A DNA stretch of 23,649 nt from contig DHVO01000069.1 in assembly GCA_002412705.1 (NCBI GenBank), positions 1 through 23,649 on the forward strand. Direction: 5' to 3'. This document shows, piece after piece, positions 7,854 to 15,943 of this stretch (positions are counted from its first letter, which is position 1; each line of letters starts with the position of its first letter). The notes beneath the pieces were generated by a model that did not search any database, was not told where the DNA came from, and saw only the letters and a program-made list of their open reading frames with translations. Made by a program: the position numbers and the translations under genes. The DNA is from Bacteroidales bacterium UBA5206. GTDB lineage: Bacteria > Bacteroidota > Bacteroidia > Bacteroidales > Tenuifilaceae.

Positions 7854-8522
7854 ATGGGATTCAATTTTAAACGGAAGGGATTGCCCTGCCTATTCTCTAT
7901 TTTAGTTTTGGCAGGACTAGCGGTTGGATTTACGTATGCAATAAAAGCGTTTAGAAGTAACGCAAGCAGCAGCACATCGGGGAAAAAGCGCAACGATTAC
8001 ACCATTACCTACAAGAGTGTAATAAAGAACAACCCTTACAGGCTCCACATAGCCGAAGGGAAAAAAAGGGTTTCCACCCCTTACAAAAACTCATCGGAGC
8101 TCCGCAAGGCATCGCACAAAAGCAAGGTTAAGCGCATTAGCAATAGTACGGGCTTTATTGTTGACGACCTTAGCCATAGCGAGCCATACCTCCATCCCGA
8201 TGCAGCTAAAATCCTTTTTGAGATAGGAAAACGCTTTGCCGAAAAGAGTGATGGGCACAAGTTTATTATCACCTCGCTTACCAGAACCATTGAGAACCAG
8301 ACAAAGCTTACCAAATCCAACATAAACGCATCACCAAATACCAGCAGCCACTCCTATGCCGTGAGCTTCGACTTGGCCTACTCCAAGTTTAACCGCAACA
8401 GGGAGTACAACCACAATGCGCACAAAGCCCTTGAGGAGACGCTAATTAAGCTACAAAAGGAAAAGCGGATTTATGTACTTAGGGAGAAGCAATCGGCCTG
8501 TTACCATGTAACGGTTAGGTAG
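7854..8522 (+). CDS. DUF5715-like protein related to VanY/M15 peptidases
   Basis: The frame is open from a TTG at 7761, but that start would overlap the previous gene. The ATG at 7854 gives 222 aa with an immediate N-terminal membrane helix (GLPCLFSILVLAGLAVGFTY), so it is preferred. The rest would lie in the periplasm. Residues about 130-222 resemble the DUF5715 family and the metal-binding core of VanY-type D,D-carboxypeptidases: ITSLTRT, then SSHSYAVSFDLAY with H166 and D173 spaced as in SxHxxGxAxD, and a last His218 in CYHVTVR. This suggests a Zn-dependent peptidoglycan peptidase or a derivative of one. The Gly of the motif is replaced by Ala, so activity is not assured. Its place after two membrane coiled-coil genes hints at a cell-wall role. 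Confidence 0.65.
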   Translation: MGFNFKRKGLPCLFSILVLAGLAVGFTYAIKAFRSNASSSTSGKKRNDYTITYKSVIKNNPYRLHIAEGKKRVSTPYKNSSELRKASHKSKVKRISNSTGFIVDDLSHSEPYLHPDAAKILFEIGKRFAEKSDGHKFIITSLTRTIENQTKLTKSNINASPNTSSHSYAVSFDLAYSKFNRNREYNHNAHKALEETLIKLQKEKRIYVLREKQSACYHVTVR

Positions 8523-8920
8523 TTATTTACGCATGAACCCATGCTGGAGAACCAATCCCCTCGTGTAACTACTGCAACACAAAAAGAGCAATCCAGCTTA
8601 ACCTTTTCTTTCGAGCTAGAACTGGCACAGTGGTTACACCTTCGCTTTAACTACATGCTAATTTGTTCGTAACAGAAACTTAGTGCCCAGCTAAATTTTG
8701 TTTATACTTTCAACTTAAAGATTTAAACATTTATATTTACCCATTGCTTGCCCATAAAAGTGCTAAACACGCAAAAAATGCACTCATTACCGAGCGAAAA
8801 CGCAATATAGAATCGCTTTTATGTACCATCGAAGAAACAACAACCTAACAACAAATAAAAAACACTTTGTAGAAACACAGAAGTGATAGTTCTCCCATTA
8901 TCTCTAAACAAAATCATAAC
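8523..8920. other. Intergenic stretch without a visible gene
   Basis: About 400 bp of AT-rich sequence. It has only very short frames (for example 11 codons from the ATG at 8532), no strong hairpin with a T-tract, no tRNA and no obvious repeat. It presumably carries the promoter of the gene at 8921, but I found no perfect TAnnTTTG element. Confidence 0.45.
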
Positions 8921-9574
8921 ATGAAAAAACATCTTTTTCTTTTTACGCTCTTCGCAAGCTGCTTTTTACTTTCATTTAGCCAAGAAAAAACGGCTAAAGA
9001 ACACGTTGCCATAGCTAAAAAATACATGAACTATGACTACTTAGGACATAAGTATAAATATTTAGACGAAAACTATGCTATACACATTTCATCAGAAGAG
9101 TTTCAAGACCTAATAAGAAAGCACCGATTCTTTCCCAATGCAATTAAAACGTACAAAGACTCGATTTCTGTTGTAATGTCTGGCGAATTCGACAATCCCT
9201 ATCAACCAAGAATTGCAACAAACCATATCACTATGACATGGAGAAGAGTTAGCTACTACCTATGGCTATCTCCTGAAAAGACCAAAGAGATTGGGATGAG
9301 ATATTCTTTCAGAATGCCCCATCAACTATACAACTACATATTCTACGAACAAAATAATTGGGATGCATATATGACCAATTTAATTACCGAACTACGGAAT
9401 AAAGTGTTCAAGAATACGGGCTACAATAAGGTTCTCTCCATGAATAGCGACAGTTTACAACAATACGTGTTAATATATAGCCCAGACAGAATTAGGGATG
9501 CAAAGGAATTAAAGCCCCGATCGGAGAAAGCCAAAGAAGGATGTGGCTCTCCCAGTTGCTCTCACAAAAAATAG
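8921..9574 (+). CDS. Secreted protein of unknown function
   Basis: The 217 aa product has a strong Sec signal peptide (residues 1-20, MKKHLFLFTLFASCFLLSFS) with likely cleavage before QEKTAKEH. The mature part is rich in Tyr, Lys and Asn (YMNYDYLGHKYKYLDENYA) and has no Cys except near its end, where the tail is GCGSPSCSHKK. That tail could bind a metal or form a disulfide, but nothing proves it. I recognise no domain. The gene is AT-rich with weak codon bias like the orphan at 213, stands alone between two long spacers, and is followed by a hairpin terminator at 9616. It looks like a lineage-specific envelope protein. Confidence 0.65.
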   Translation: MKKHLFLFTLFASCFLLSFSQEKTAKEHVAIAKKYMNYDYLGHKYKYLDENYAIHISSEEFQDLIRKHRFFPNAIKTYKDSISVVMSGEFDNPYQPRIATNHITMTWRRVSYYLWLSPEKTKEIGMRYSFRMPHQLYNYIFYEQNNWDAYMTNLITELRNKVFKNTGYNKVLSMNSDSLQQYVLIYSPDRIRDAKELKPRSEKAKEGCGSPSCSHKK

Positions 9575-9615
9575 TTAGAACTACCCATAGAAAGGGTTTC
9601 TCACCAAGCACCTAC

Positions 9616-9657
9616 AAACGCCACAAATACCTATCCGTTAAGTATTTGTGACGTTTT
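9616..9657. terminator. Hairpin terminator after the 8921 gene
   Basis: Arms at 9616-9630 (AAACGCCACAAATAC) and 9642-9656 (GTATTTGTGACGTTT) pair at 14 of 15 positions around an 11-nt loop, followed on the plus strand by a short T run. The A/T-rich outer ends could let it work in both directions. It lies 41 bp after the stop of the 8921 gene. Confidence 0.6.
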
Positions 9658-9882
9658 ACATTAGTTCCACCGCTAAAGTAAAAGCCTTACACCGAGTTTT
9701 CTTTACCGCACTTAAAACAGGCCCGATAACTGCCAACACAACAATCATTTGTCCATATTAGTAAGGCCTAAACACAGCCAATGCTTCCTCTGAGTATCCA
9801 ACCCTGCTCCACCGAAAACCTCCCAATAGTTTGCACATAAACCCAACCTATGTTGTATATTTATTTATCAATATCCAACACC

Positions 9883-11751
9883 ATGATAAGAATAGCCCTA
9901 ACTATAGCAATTCTACTACTCAGCTTAAGTGGCTTTGCGCAAACCGATAGCATCGCTCAAAAAAACGACTCTATTAACGCGGCTGTACTCGATGCATACA
10001 ATCAACGCATTGCCCAAATAGAGCAGCAGCGCCTAAACGACTCCATAAAAAAGGCTGAGCTAGAAGCCCAACTCAAATCTCTAAAAACTGCCGACAACCT
10101 AAAAAAGGAGGACTTGCAAAGGCAGCTAAAACAAATTGAGGATAATGAGCGGCAACGCATTGCCGACAAAAAAGCGCGCATTGACTCGCTTAGACTAACA
10201 GCCAAAGGCTACCCCGTAAAGGGAGTTCTTAACGATACCCTTTTCTTCATCTACTCAAGGTTAGGCGCATCAAAGCCCAACGAAAGAGCCGAAAACATTA
10301 GCCAACGAATAGAAAAACTTTTCGATGATGATTTCCTCAAAGTGGACTCTCTAATCTACATTACTGCAGAGAATAGTGTTGATATAGTGTACGGCGAACA
10401 TATAATAATGAGCATTTCCGAAACCGATGCGCTTTGGTACAACAAAAGCATGAAGGCACTGGCTAAGGAGTTCAACGAGGCCATAAAATCATCACTAAAA
10501 AAGGCTAAAGAGGAGACAAGCCTAACAAAGCTACTTATGCGCATTGGGCTAGTTATTGTTGTAATAGGCATTACCTGGTTTCTAGTGCTGATTATTGGCA
10601 AGGGACACAAGCGCCTACTCCGATACATTGCCACCAACAAAAACCGTTGGCTAAAGGATTTATCCTATAAAGACTACACCTTCCTATCGGCAGAGCAGGA
10701 AATGCGGATTATCCTGTTTCTAATTAAGATTTTTAGATGGTTTGTGTACTTTATCATCCTATACATTACCATCCCCATAATATTTAGCATATTCCCATTC
10801 TCCAGAACTTGGGCTGATGCGCTATTCAACCTATTCTGGTCGCCATTCAAAGGCGTGCTCACTGCCGTGTGGGAGTACCTGCCCAACCTATTCAGCATTT
10901 TGGTAATCTACCTTGTAATGAAGTACTTTATCCGCCTTGTGGGTTACATCTTTAACGAGATAGAACAGGGCAAACTTAAGCTAGCAGGATTTCACGCCGA
11001 CTGGGCAATGCCAACCTATAGCATTGTTAAGTTTTTGCTCTACGCCTTTATGTTTGTGCTGATATTCCCCTACCTTCCCGGCTCCGATTCGCATATATTC
11101 CAAGGCGTATCGGTTTTTATTGGCATACTATTCTCGCTGGGCTCATCATCGGCAATTGCCAATATGGTGGCAGGACTGGTTATTACCTACATGCGTCCCT
11201 TTAAGGTGGGCGACCGCATCAAAATTGCCGATATAACAGGCGATGTGGTTGAGAAAACGCTACTGGTTACTAGGCTTAGAACACCAAAAAATGAGATAAT
11301 AACCATACCCAACTCATCCATACTAACGGGCAACACCATTAACTACAGTAGCGATGCAGCCGAGAATGGGCTTATTCTACACACCACGGTAACTATTGGA
11401 TACGATGTTCCGTGGCGCGACACCCACAAGGCGCTAATTGATGCAGCCCTAAAAACAGAACTCGTGCTCAAAGACCCTAAACCCTTTGTGCTACAAACCA
11501 GTTTAGACGATTTTTACGTATCGTACCAGCTAAACGTTTACGTACGCGAGGCAGGCAAGCAGGCATCAATATACTCAAATCTGCACCAAAACATTCAGGA
11601 TGTGTTCTTTGAACGTGGCATAGAGATACTCTCACCACACTACAGAGCACAGCGCGATGGCAACGCAACCACCATTCCTGCAAACTATTTGCCCAAGGAT
11701 TACAAAGCACCAAGTTTTAATATCAAAACAACCACTACCAATGACAAGTAG
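9883..11751 (+). CDS. Large MscS-family mechanosensitive channel
   Basis: The frame is open from 9850, but the ATG at 9883 directly precedes a good signal peptide (MIRIALTIAILLLSLSGFAQ) and is the likelier start, giving 622 aa. After it comes a periplasmic coiled coil (about 30-105, rich in Gln, Lys, Asp), then membrane helices at roughly 218-240, 275-305, 325-355, 378-400 and 408-440. The last is the pore helix with the small-residue pattern GSSSAIANMVAGLVITYMRP. The MscS beta domain follows (FKVGDRIKIADITGDVVEKT, and IITIPNSSILTGNTINYS), then the C-terminal alpha/beta domain. The large periplasmic N-terminal part makes it resemble the extended MscS relatives (MscK/YbdG-like) rather than minimal MscS. 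It would release solutes during osmotic downshock. The next gene overlaps its last 11 bases. Confidence 0.9.
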   Translation: MIRIALTIAILLLSLSGFAQTDSIAQKNDSINAAVLDAYNQRIAQIEQQRLNDSIKKAELEAQLKSLKTADNLKKEDLQRQLKQIEDNERQRIADKKARIDSLRLTAKGYPVKGVLNDTLFFIYSRLGASKPNERAENISQRIEKLFDDDFLKVDSLIYITAENSVDIVYGEHIIMSISETDALWYNKSMKALAKEFNEAIKSSLKKAKEETSLTKLLMRIGLVIVVIGITWFLVLIIGKGHKRLLRYIATNKNRWLKDLSYKDYTFLSAEQEMRIILFLIKIFRWFVYFIILYITIPIIFSIFPFSRTWADALFNLFWSPFKGVLTAVWEYLPNLFSILVIYLVMKYFIRLVGYIFNEIEQGKLKLAGFHADWAMPTYSIVKFLLYAFMFVLIFPYLPGSDSHIFQGVSVFIGILFSLGSSSAIANMVAGLVITYMRPFKVGDRIKIADITGDVVEKTLLVTRLRTPKNEIITIPNSSILTGNTINYSSDAAENGLILHTTVTIGYDVPWRDTHKALIDAALKTELVLKDPKPFVLQTSLDDFYVSYQLNVYVREAGKQASIYSNLHQNIQDVFFERGIEILSPHYRAQRDGNATTIPANYLPKDYKAPSFNIKTTTTNDK

Positions 11752-12532
11752 GGAACGGCTCTACAAAATAGTTTTTGAGAACGATACCAAAGCGGGGAAA
11801 CAGTTTGATGTTGCCCTACTCTGGTTTATCCTTTTTAGCATTCTTATAGCCATAATTGACAGCGTACCAAGCATAAACAAAACTATTGGAACAGAACTTT
11901 ACGTTACAGAGTGGTTCTTTACGCTGCTATTCTCCGTTGAGTACATAACCCGAATTGCCATTAGCAAAAGGCCTACCAGGTACATATTCAGCTTTTGGGG
12001 AATAATAGACCTACTGGCCATTCTCCCAACCTACCTAAGCCTACTCACTTACGGATACCACTACCTTCTGGTTGTTCGTATATTTAGGCTACTAAGGGTT
12101 TTCCGAATTCTGCGCTTGGCACGGTTCAACAAGGAGGCAATAACACTGCTACGAGCACTTAAAGCAAGCTCCTACAAAATTGGGATATTTCTATTTGCAG
12201 TGCTCACCATTGTGATACTGCTAGGAACCATTATGTACGTTGTTGAGGGCGGCAACAATGGGTTCACCAGTATTCCCCAAAGCATTTACTGGGCTATTAT
12301 CACCATAACAACTGTGGGTTACGGAGATATTGTTCCCCACACCATTGTTGGGAAGTTCATAGCATCACTATCAATGATAATTGGTTACGCCATTATTGCT
12401 GTACCAACAGGTATTGTAACGGTTGAGATGTCTAGAACCGCGTTGCAACAGGATAACCAATGCCCAAATTGCGAGAACTACAATAACAATAACGCTAACT
12501 ACTGCAGTAGCTGCGGTAGTAAACTCAAATAA
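11741..12532 (+). CDS. Voltage-gated K+ channel with C-terminal zinc ribbon
   Basis: The frame is open further upstream, but the ATG at 11741, overlapping the MscS stop by 11 bases (ATGACAAGTAG), starts the family-typical sequence and gives 263 aa. It has the six-helix voltage-gated plan: S1 about 23-42, S2 about 55-73, S3 about 85-100, an Arg-rich S4 (RIFRLLRVFRILRLARF, 113-129), S5 about 148-168, a pore with the K+ filter TVGYGD at 191-196, and S6 about 205-228. It ends with a short zinc-ribbon-like module, CPNC (241-244) and CSSC (255-258), separated by an Asn-rich linker. A tetrameric inner-membrane K+ channel is expected. The zinc ribbon may mediate assembly or redox/metal sensing in the cytoplasm; that is inference. 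Overlap with one MscS gene and 8 bp to the next imply cotranslation. Confidence 0.92.
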   Translation: MTSRERLYKIVFENDTKAGKQFDVALLWFILFSILIAIIDSVPSINKTIGTELYVTEWFFTLLFSVEYITRIAISKRPTRYIFSFWGIIDLLAILPTYLSLLTYGYHYLLVVRIFRLLRVFRILRLARFNKEAITLLRALKASSYKIGIFLFAVLTIVILLGTIMYVVEGGNNGFTSIPQSIYWAIITITTVGYGDIVPHTIVGKFIASLSMIIGYAIIAVPTGIVTVEMSRTALQQDNQCPNCENYNNNNANYCSSCGSKLK

Positions 12533-12540
12533 CACGAACG

Positions 12541-13386
12541 ATGAAAGAGGTACTAGACTATAAAATCCTAGAGTTTGGTAATTACACCATGGCGCTATAC
12601 AACCTATTTAGCCTAATAATTTTTATTGCCATAGTAACTGTTCTTCTCGTTGTGCTTAAGCGCATAATATACAGGTCAAAATCCCTTGACCCTGCAAAAA
12701 AGTTCTCCGTAAACAAGCTATCGCAGTACACCATTGCAACGCTATCCATAGTAATAAGTCTGCACCTTTTAGGGTTTAACATCTCCGTGCTGCTGGCTGG
12801 ATCTGCAGCAATTCTTGTTGGTTTAGGATTTGGCTTGCAACACCTGTTTAACGATTTTATCTCTGGAATTATCCTGTTACTCGACGCCACCCTTAAGGTT
12901 GGCGACATAGTTGAGGTTAACGGAATGATTTACAAGGTTGAGAAGATTAGCTTTAGAACAACCACCGTAATTGGCCGCGACGAGAATTACGTTATACTAC
13001 CCAACTCCGAGCTAACCGGCAGCAGAGTTGTAAACTGGACATACAGCGATGTTTCGTCGCGATTCAAAATTACCATTGGAGTTGATTACGAAACCGACAT
13101 TGATAAGCTGATGAAGCTCCTAGAGGAGATTCCCCTAAAGCACCCCAAGGTGCTGCACAACCCTAAGCCGTTTGTTAGGTTTGAGGACTATGCCGACTCC
13201 GCTCTTATTTTTGGATTATTCTTTTATACCAACGAAATTTTCAGGGTTGAGCGCATTAAAAGCGACATTAGGGTTGATATTTTTCACACCCTAAAGAAGC
13301 ATGGCATCGGCATACCGTTCCCGCAAAGAGTGGTACACTTTAAAACCGATGGCAGCGCCCCCAATATGCCACAAAAAAAGGGCTAA
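12541..13386 (+). CDS. Small MscS-family mechanosensitive channel
   Basis: At 281 aa this is the minimal MscS layout. Membrane helices lie at about 20-42 and 63-83, followed by the pore helix (LLAGSAAILVGLGFGLQHLFNDFISGIILL, about 84-113) with the alternating Gly/Ala faces typical of TM3. The beta domain comes next (LKVGDIVEVNGMIYKVEKIS; YVILPNSELTG; VVNWTYSD), then the C-terminal domain (ITIGVDYETD; HPKVLHNPKPFVRFEDYADS; GIGIPFPQRVVHF). It is expected to gate an inner-membrane pore under membrane tension. It is the third gene of a channel cluster, beginning 8 bp after the K+ channel stop. Its final Lys-Lys codons and stop are shared with the terminator of the convergent DUF4412 gene. Confidence 0.92.
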   Translation: MKEVLDYKILEFGNYTMALYNLFSLIIFIAIVTVLLVVLKRIIYRSKSLDPAKKFSVNKLSQYTIATLSIVISLHLLGFNISVLLAGSAAILVGLGFGLQHLFNDFISGIILLLDATLKVGDIVEVNGMIYKVEKISFRTTTVIGRDENYVILPNSELTGSRVVNWTYSDVSSRFKITIGVDYETDIDKLMKLLEEIPLKHPKVLHNPKPFVRFEDYADSALIFGLFFYTNEIFRVERIKSDIRVDIFHTLKKHGIGIPFPQRVVHFKTDGSAPNMPQKKG

Positions 13387-13403
13387 CCCAAATGAGCTAG
13401 CCC
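13373..13403 (-). terminator. Minus-strand intrinsic terminator inside the mscS end
   Basis: Read on the minus strand, GGGCTAGCTC pairs fully with GGGTTAGCCC (10 bp, two G-U pairs) around an ATTT loop and is followed by seven T. The stem starts 30 bp after the stop of the DUF4412 gene. The T-tract and inner arm lie within the last codons of the plus-strand mscS gene, whose AAAAAAG run encodes Lys-Lys. On the plus strand there is no T run after the hairpin. Confidence 0.85.
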
Positions 13404-13433
13404 CTAATCCCCCATGTAAACTTAAACGAACTA

Positions 13434-14393
13434 CTATTGCTCCGCTGGTGGAGCACCAAAGCCCATAACCTGATACGAACTAATATCAAGGCTACTGGGC
13501 GAATTCTCCTTAATCTCGTTAACCACAAGGTCGGTTCTATCGTTGGTTTTGGCATCCTTAAAGTGCATCTCCATAATCATGCCCAGGCCGTAGGCCAATC
13601 CGCCCGTAGCAAGAAACTGCATACCGCCCATGTGGGAGTAAGCATTTGAGTAATCGATTAGCTTTTGTGGCGATGCCCAAATCTCAACCGTTCCCAACGA
13701 GTCGGAGTGCGTAAACTCTTCGCACTTAACCCCAGCAATGGTTTTAGATTTTCCTGTTTTTTTGTAGAAGTAGTTTAGCGCCTCCATTTGGGCCTTGGCA
13801 TCCTCCTCGGTCATTTGGGTTGGCTCCTCGGCCTCGGTAGCTGTAGCGGCAGAGTCCTTGGCCATTGCCATAACCATACCCGAGCGCTCCTGTCCATTAT
13901 CGCTTAGGATTAGCATGGCGCTGTTCTTCATATCAAAAATCATGGTGCTCTTCTGCTTCTCGCCCGTCTCCTTATCCTTACCATCAAAAACAAGGGCAAA
14001 GCTCTTGGTACTCTTATCAAAATGAACAGTATAAAGAACATCCTGCTGCTCATTATCCTCAGCAAAGAAGTTGGTTATATTCATGCTCATGCTCGATGTA
14101 AAGTTGTAGCTCTTCTCGTGCGGAATATTGGCATTAAGCCCCATAGAAGCCATCATGCGCTGCTGCATGTAGGAATCGGCAGCACTAGTACGCTGCTTGG
14201 GTTGCTTTTGAGGCTCCTGTTCCTCCTCCACCTGCTGCTCCTCGGTGTTCTCCTTTTTCTCCTCCTCCTCAAGCGCTCTATTAATTTTTTCCCACGCCTT
14301 TTTCTTTAGCAGCTGGTTTACTTGAGCCGATGCTTGCCCAGCCGAAACTAGCACTACAAGCACCATTAGTATGGCCCAAAAATTCTTTCTCAT
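13434..14393 (-). CDS. DUF4412 domain secreted protein
   Basis: The 319 aa product has a Sec signal peptide (MRKNFWAILMVLVVLVSAGQASAQ). Residues about 38-66 are a low-complexity Glu/Gln-rich stretch (EEEEKKENTEEQQVEEEQEP), and residues about 90-300 are a DUF4412-type domain. Its features are short Met-rich strands (KSTMIFDMKNSAMLILSDNG; SGMVMAMAKD) and the typical KTIAGVKCEEFTHSDSLGTVEIWAS segment. The family is periplasmic or outer-membrane-associated in Bacteroidetes and has no established biochemical role that I know. The gene is transcribed alone, divergently from hydF, and ends at a strong terminator embedded in mscS. The AATCTTTG sequence at 14441-14448 (minus strand) is a 7-of-8 match to the -7 element. 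Confidence 0.8.
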   Translation of the reverse strand: MRKNFWAILMVLVVLVSAGQASAQVNQLLKKKAWEKINRALEEEEKKENTEEQQVEEEQEPQKQPKQRTSAADSYMQQRMMASMGLNANIPHEKSYNFTSSMSMNITNFFAEDNEQQDVLYTVHFDKSTKSFALVFDGKDKETGEKQKSTMIFDMKNSAMLILSDNGQERSGMVMAMAKDSAATATEAEEPTQMTEEDAKAQMEALNYFYKKTGKSKTIAGVKCEEFTHSDSLGTVEIWASPQKLIDYSNAYSHMGGMQFLATGGLAYGLGMIMEMHFKDAKTNDRTDLVVNEIKENSPSSLDISSYQVMGFGAPPAEQ

Positions 14394-14583
14394 AACAAAT
14401 CAGTTTAGGTTAATTCTTTAGGGTATTTTAATGCAAGTTACAAAGATTTTGAATTGAACACCATGGGTTATTTATCTGTTTTTTACTAATTAAGCAGATA
14501 TGCGTACCAGCCATTATTTTGCTAGTACGCAGCAAGAAGCAAACGCAAATAGCACGTTGCCTTCCATTTTTGCAACTAAATAC

Positions 14584-14591
14584 TACATTTG
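14584..14591 (+). promoter_or_regulatory. Predicted -7 element of the hydF promoter
   Basis: TACATTTG matches TAnnTTTG perfectly and ends 16 bp before the ATG at 14608. A TTG at 14557-14559 is 24 bp upstream, one base outside the usual range. The resulting leader of about 10 nt is the main reason to prefer the start at 14608 over the in-frame ATG at 14500. Confidence 0.5.
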
Positions 14592-14607
14592 CACAAAAGC
14601 TATTACA

Positions 14608-15819
14608 ATGCACAAAGGGAAAGATCAGAAGCCGCACATTGGCATATACGGACGAAGGAACAACGGGAAGAGCTCATTAATTAACCTTTTGGTTGGGCAC
14701 GATGTGGCCATTGTTTCAAATATTGCAGGCACTACAACGGATCCCGTTAAAAAATCGCTGGAGATACTGGACTTTGGCCCCGTAATTCTTGTTGACACCG
14801 CTGGAATAGACGATAGCGGCGAACTTGGCCTTATGCGCATTGAGAAAACGCTACACACCATTAATCAGGTTGATTTAGGGATACTGGTTATTGCCCATAA
14901 CAAGTGGGGCGAGTTTGAGGAGCAGCTGCTGCTTGAATTCAAAAAAACCGACACCCCTTTTATTGTAGTGCACAACAAACAGGATGTGGAGCCGCTTACC
15001 TCCGAGCTAAAAAACCGCATTGAAAGCGAGCTAGCCAGCAACGCAGCCCTAATCACCATATCGGCAAAAACCGATACCAACCTAGAGCCGCTTGTAAGCG
15101 CAATAAAGATAGCCATACCCGAATCGTCGTACGTAACGCCAAGCATGTTTAGCGGGCTAATAAAGAAGGACGACATTGTGCTACTTATTACCCCCATTGA
15201 TTCCGAAGCGCCCGCAGGGCGCATGATTCTGCCCCAGGTGCAAGCCATACGCGATGCGCTAGATAACTACGGTGTAGCCGTGGTGCTACGCGAAGGCGAG
15301 GTTGAGACCTTCCTTAAAAAGACGGCCATAAAGCCAGCCCTTGCCGTAACCGATAGCCAGATTTTTGCCCTTGCCGATGCCATGGTACCGAAAAATGTTC
15401 CGCTTACCAGCTTTAGCATTGTGCTGGCCAAGCTAAAAGCCGACTTTGACCACTACCTAAACGGCACGCCCAAAATAGCGGAGCTAAAGGATGGCGATAG
15501 GATTCTGCTTCTGGAAAGCTGTACGCACCACGTATCGTGCGACGATATTGGCCGAAACAAAATACCCAACTGGCTTAACAAGTTTACTGGCAAAAAGCTG
15601 GAGTACGAGGTTGTTGCTGGACTCGATAAGCTTCCCCGCGATATTAAGGAGTACGCCCTACTAATACAGTGCGGCGGCTGCGTAATTACCCGCAAGCAGC
15701 TAACCAACCGCCTACGCCCAGCCATTGAGGCCGGAATCCCCGTAACCAACTACGGCATGGCCATAGCCTACGTTCAGGGCATTTTTGATAGAGCGATTGA
15801 ACCGTTTAGGAAGGGGTAG
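14608..15819 (+). CDS. hydF: [FeFe]-hydrogenase H-cluster maturation GTPase HydF
   Basis: From the ATG at 14608 the product is 403 aa, the normal HydF length; the frame also has an ATG at 14500, but those extra 36 residues do not look like HydF and lie over the promoter-like site. HydF is the scaffold on which HydE and HydG build the 2Fe precursor of the H-cluster before transfer to apo-HydA. The N-terminal GTPase domain shows G1 GRRNNGKSS (15-23), G2 around T42-T44, G3 DTAG (63-66) and G4 NKQD (123-126). The C-terminal [4Fe-4S] site is C305-T-H307 then C355-G-G-C358. The residue before C355, often His in the family motif CxH...HCxxC, is Gln here. No hydE, hydG or hydrogenase gene is within the window, so the pathway is split across the genome. 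Confidence 0.95.
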   Translation: MHKGKDQKPHIGIYGRRNNGKSSLINLLVGHDVAIVSNIAGTTTDPVKKSLEILDFGPVILVDTAGIDDSGELGLMRIEKTLHTINQVDLGILVIAHNKWGEFEEQLLLEFKKTDTPFIVVHNKQDVEPLTSELKNRIESELASNAALITISAKTDTNLEPLVSAIKIAIPESSYVTPSMFSGLIKKDDIVLLITPIDSEAPAGRMILPQVQAIRDALDNYGVAVVLREGEVETFLKKTAIKPALAVTDSQIFALADAMVPKNVPLTSFSIVLAKLKADFDHYLNGTPKIAELKDGDRILLLESCTHHVSCDDIGRNKIPNWLNKFTGKKLEYEVVAGLDKLPRDIKEYALLIQCGGCVITRKQLTNRLRPAIEAGIPVTNYGMAIAYVQGIFDRAIEPFRKG

Positions 15820-15943
15820 AGAAAGGTTGGTCTTATAAGTATTACTTACTTAATATTACAAACTAACACTATTTGCTTTTTCTGATGGTTTCACACGTCA
15901 ACCATTCGCGTAGCAGTTATATCATTGAAAAACTATTTGTTTA

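Noticed and set aside
11657..11740. Upstream extension of the K+ channel
   Set aside because: It would overlap the MscS gene by about 95 bases and adds sequence unlike the family; the ATG at 11741 starts the conserved part.
14221..14310. Low-complexity tract that looked like a repeat
   Set aside because: It is the Glu/Gln-rich coding stretch of the DUF4412 protein, not a DNA repeat element.
14500..14607. In-frame upstream extension of hydF from the ATG at 14500
   Set aside because: The extra 36 residues do not resemble HydF and would cover a perfect TAnnTTTG element; the start at 14608 gives the normal length.
15830..15850. TAAGTATTACTTA palindrome after hydF as a terminator
   Set aside because: Only a 5-bp A/T stem with a three-base loop and no T-tract.
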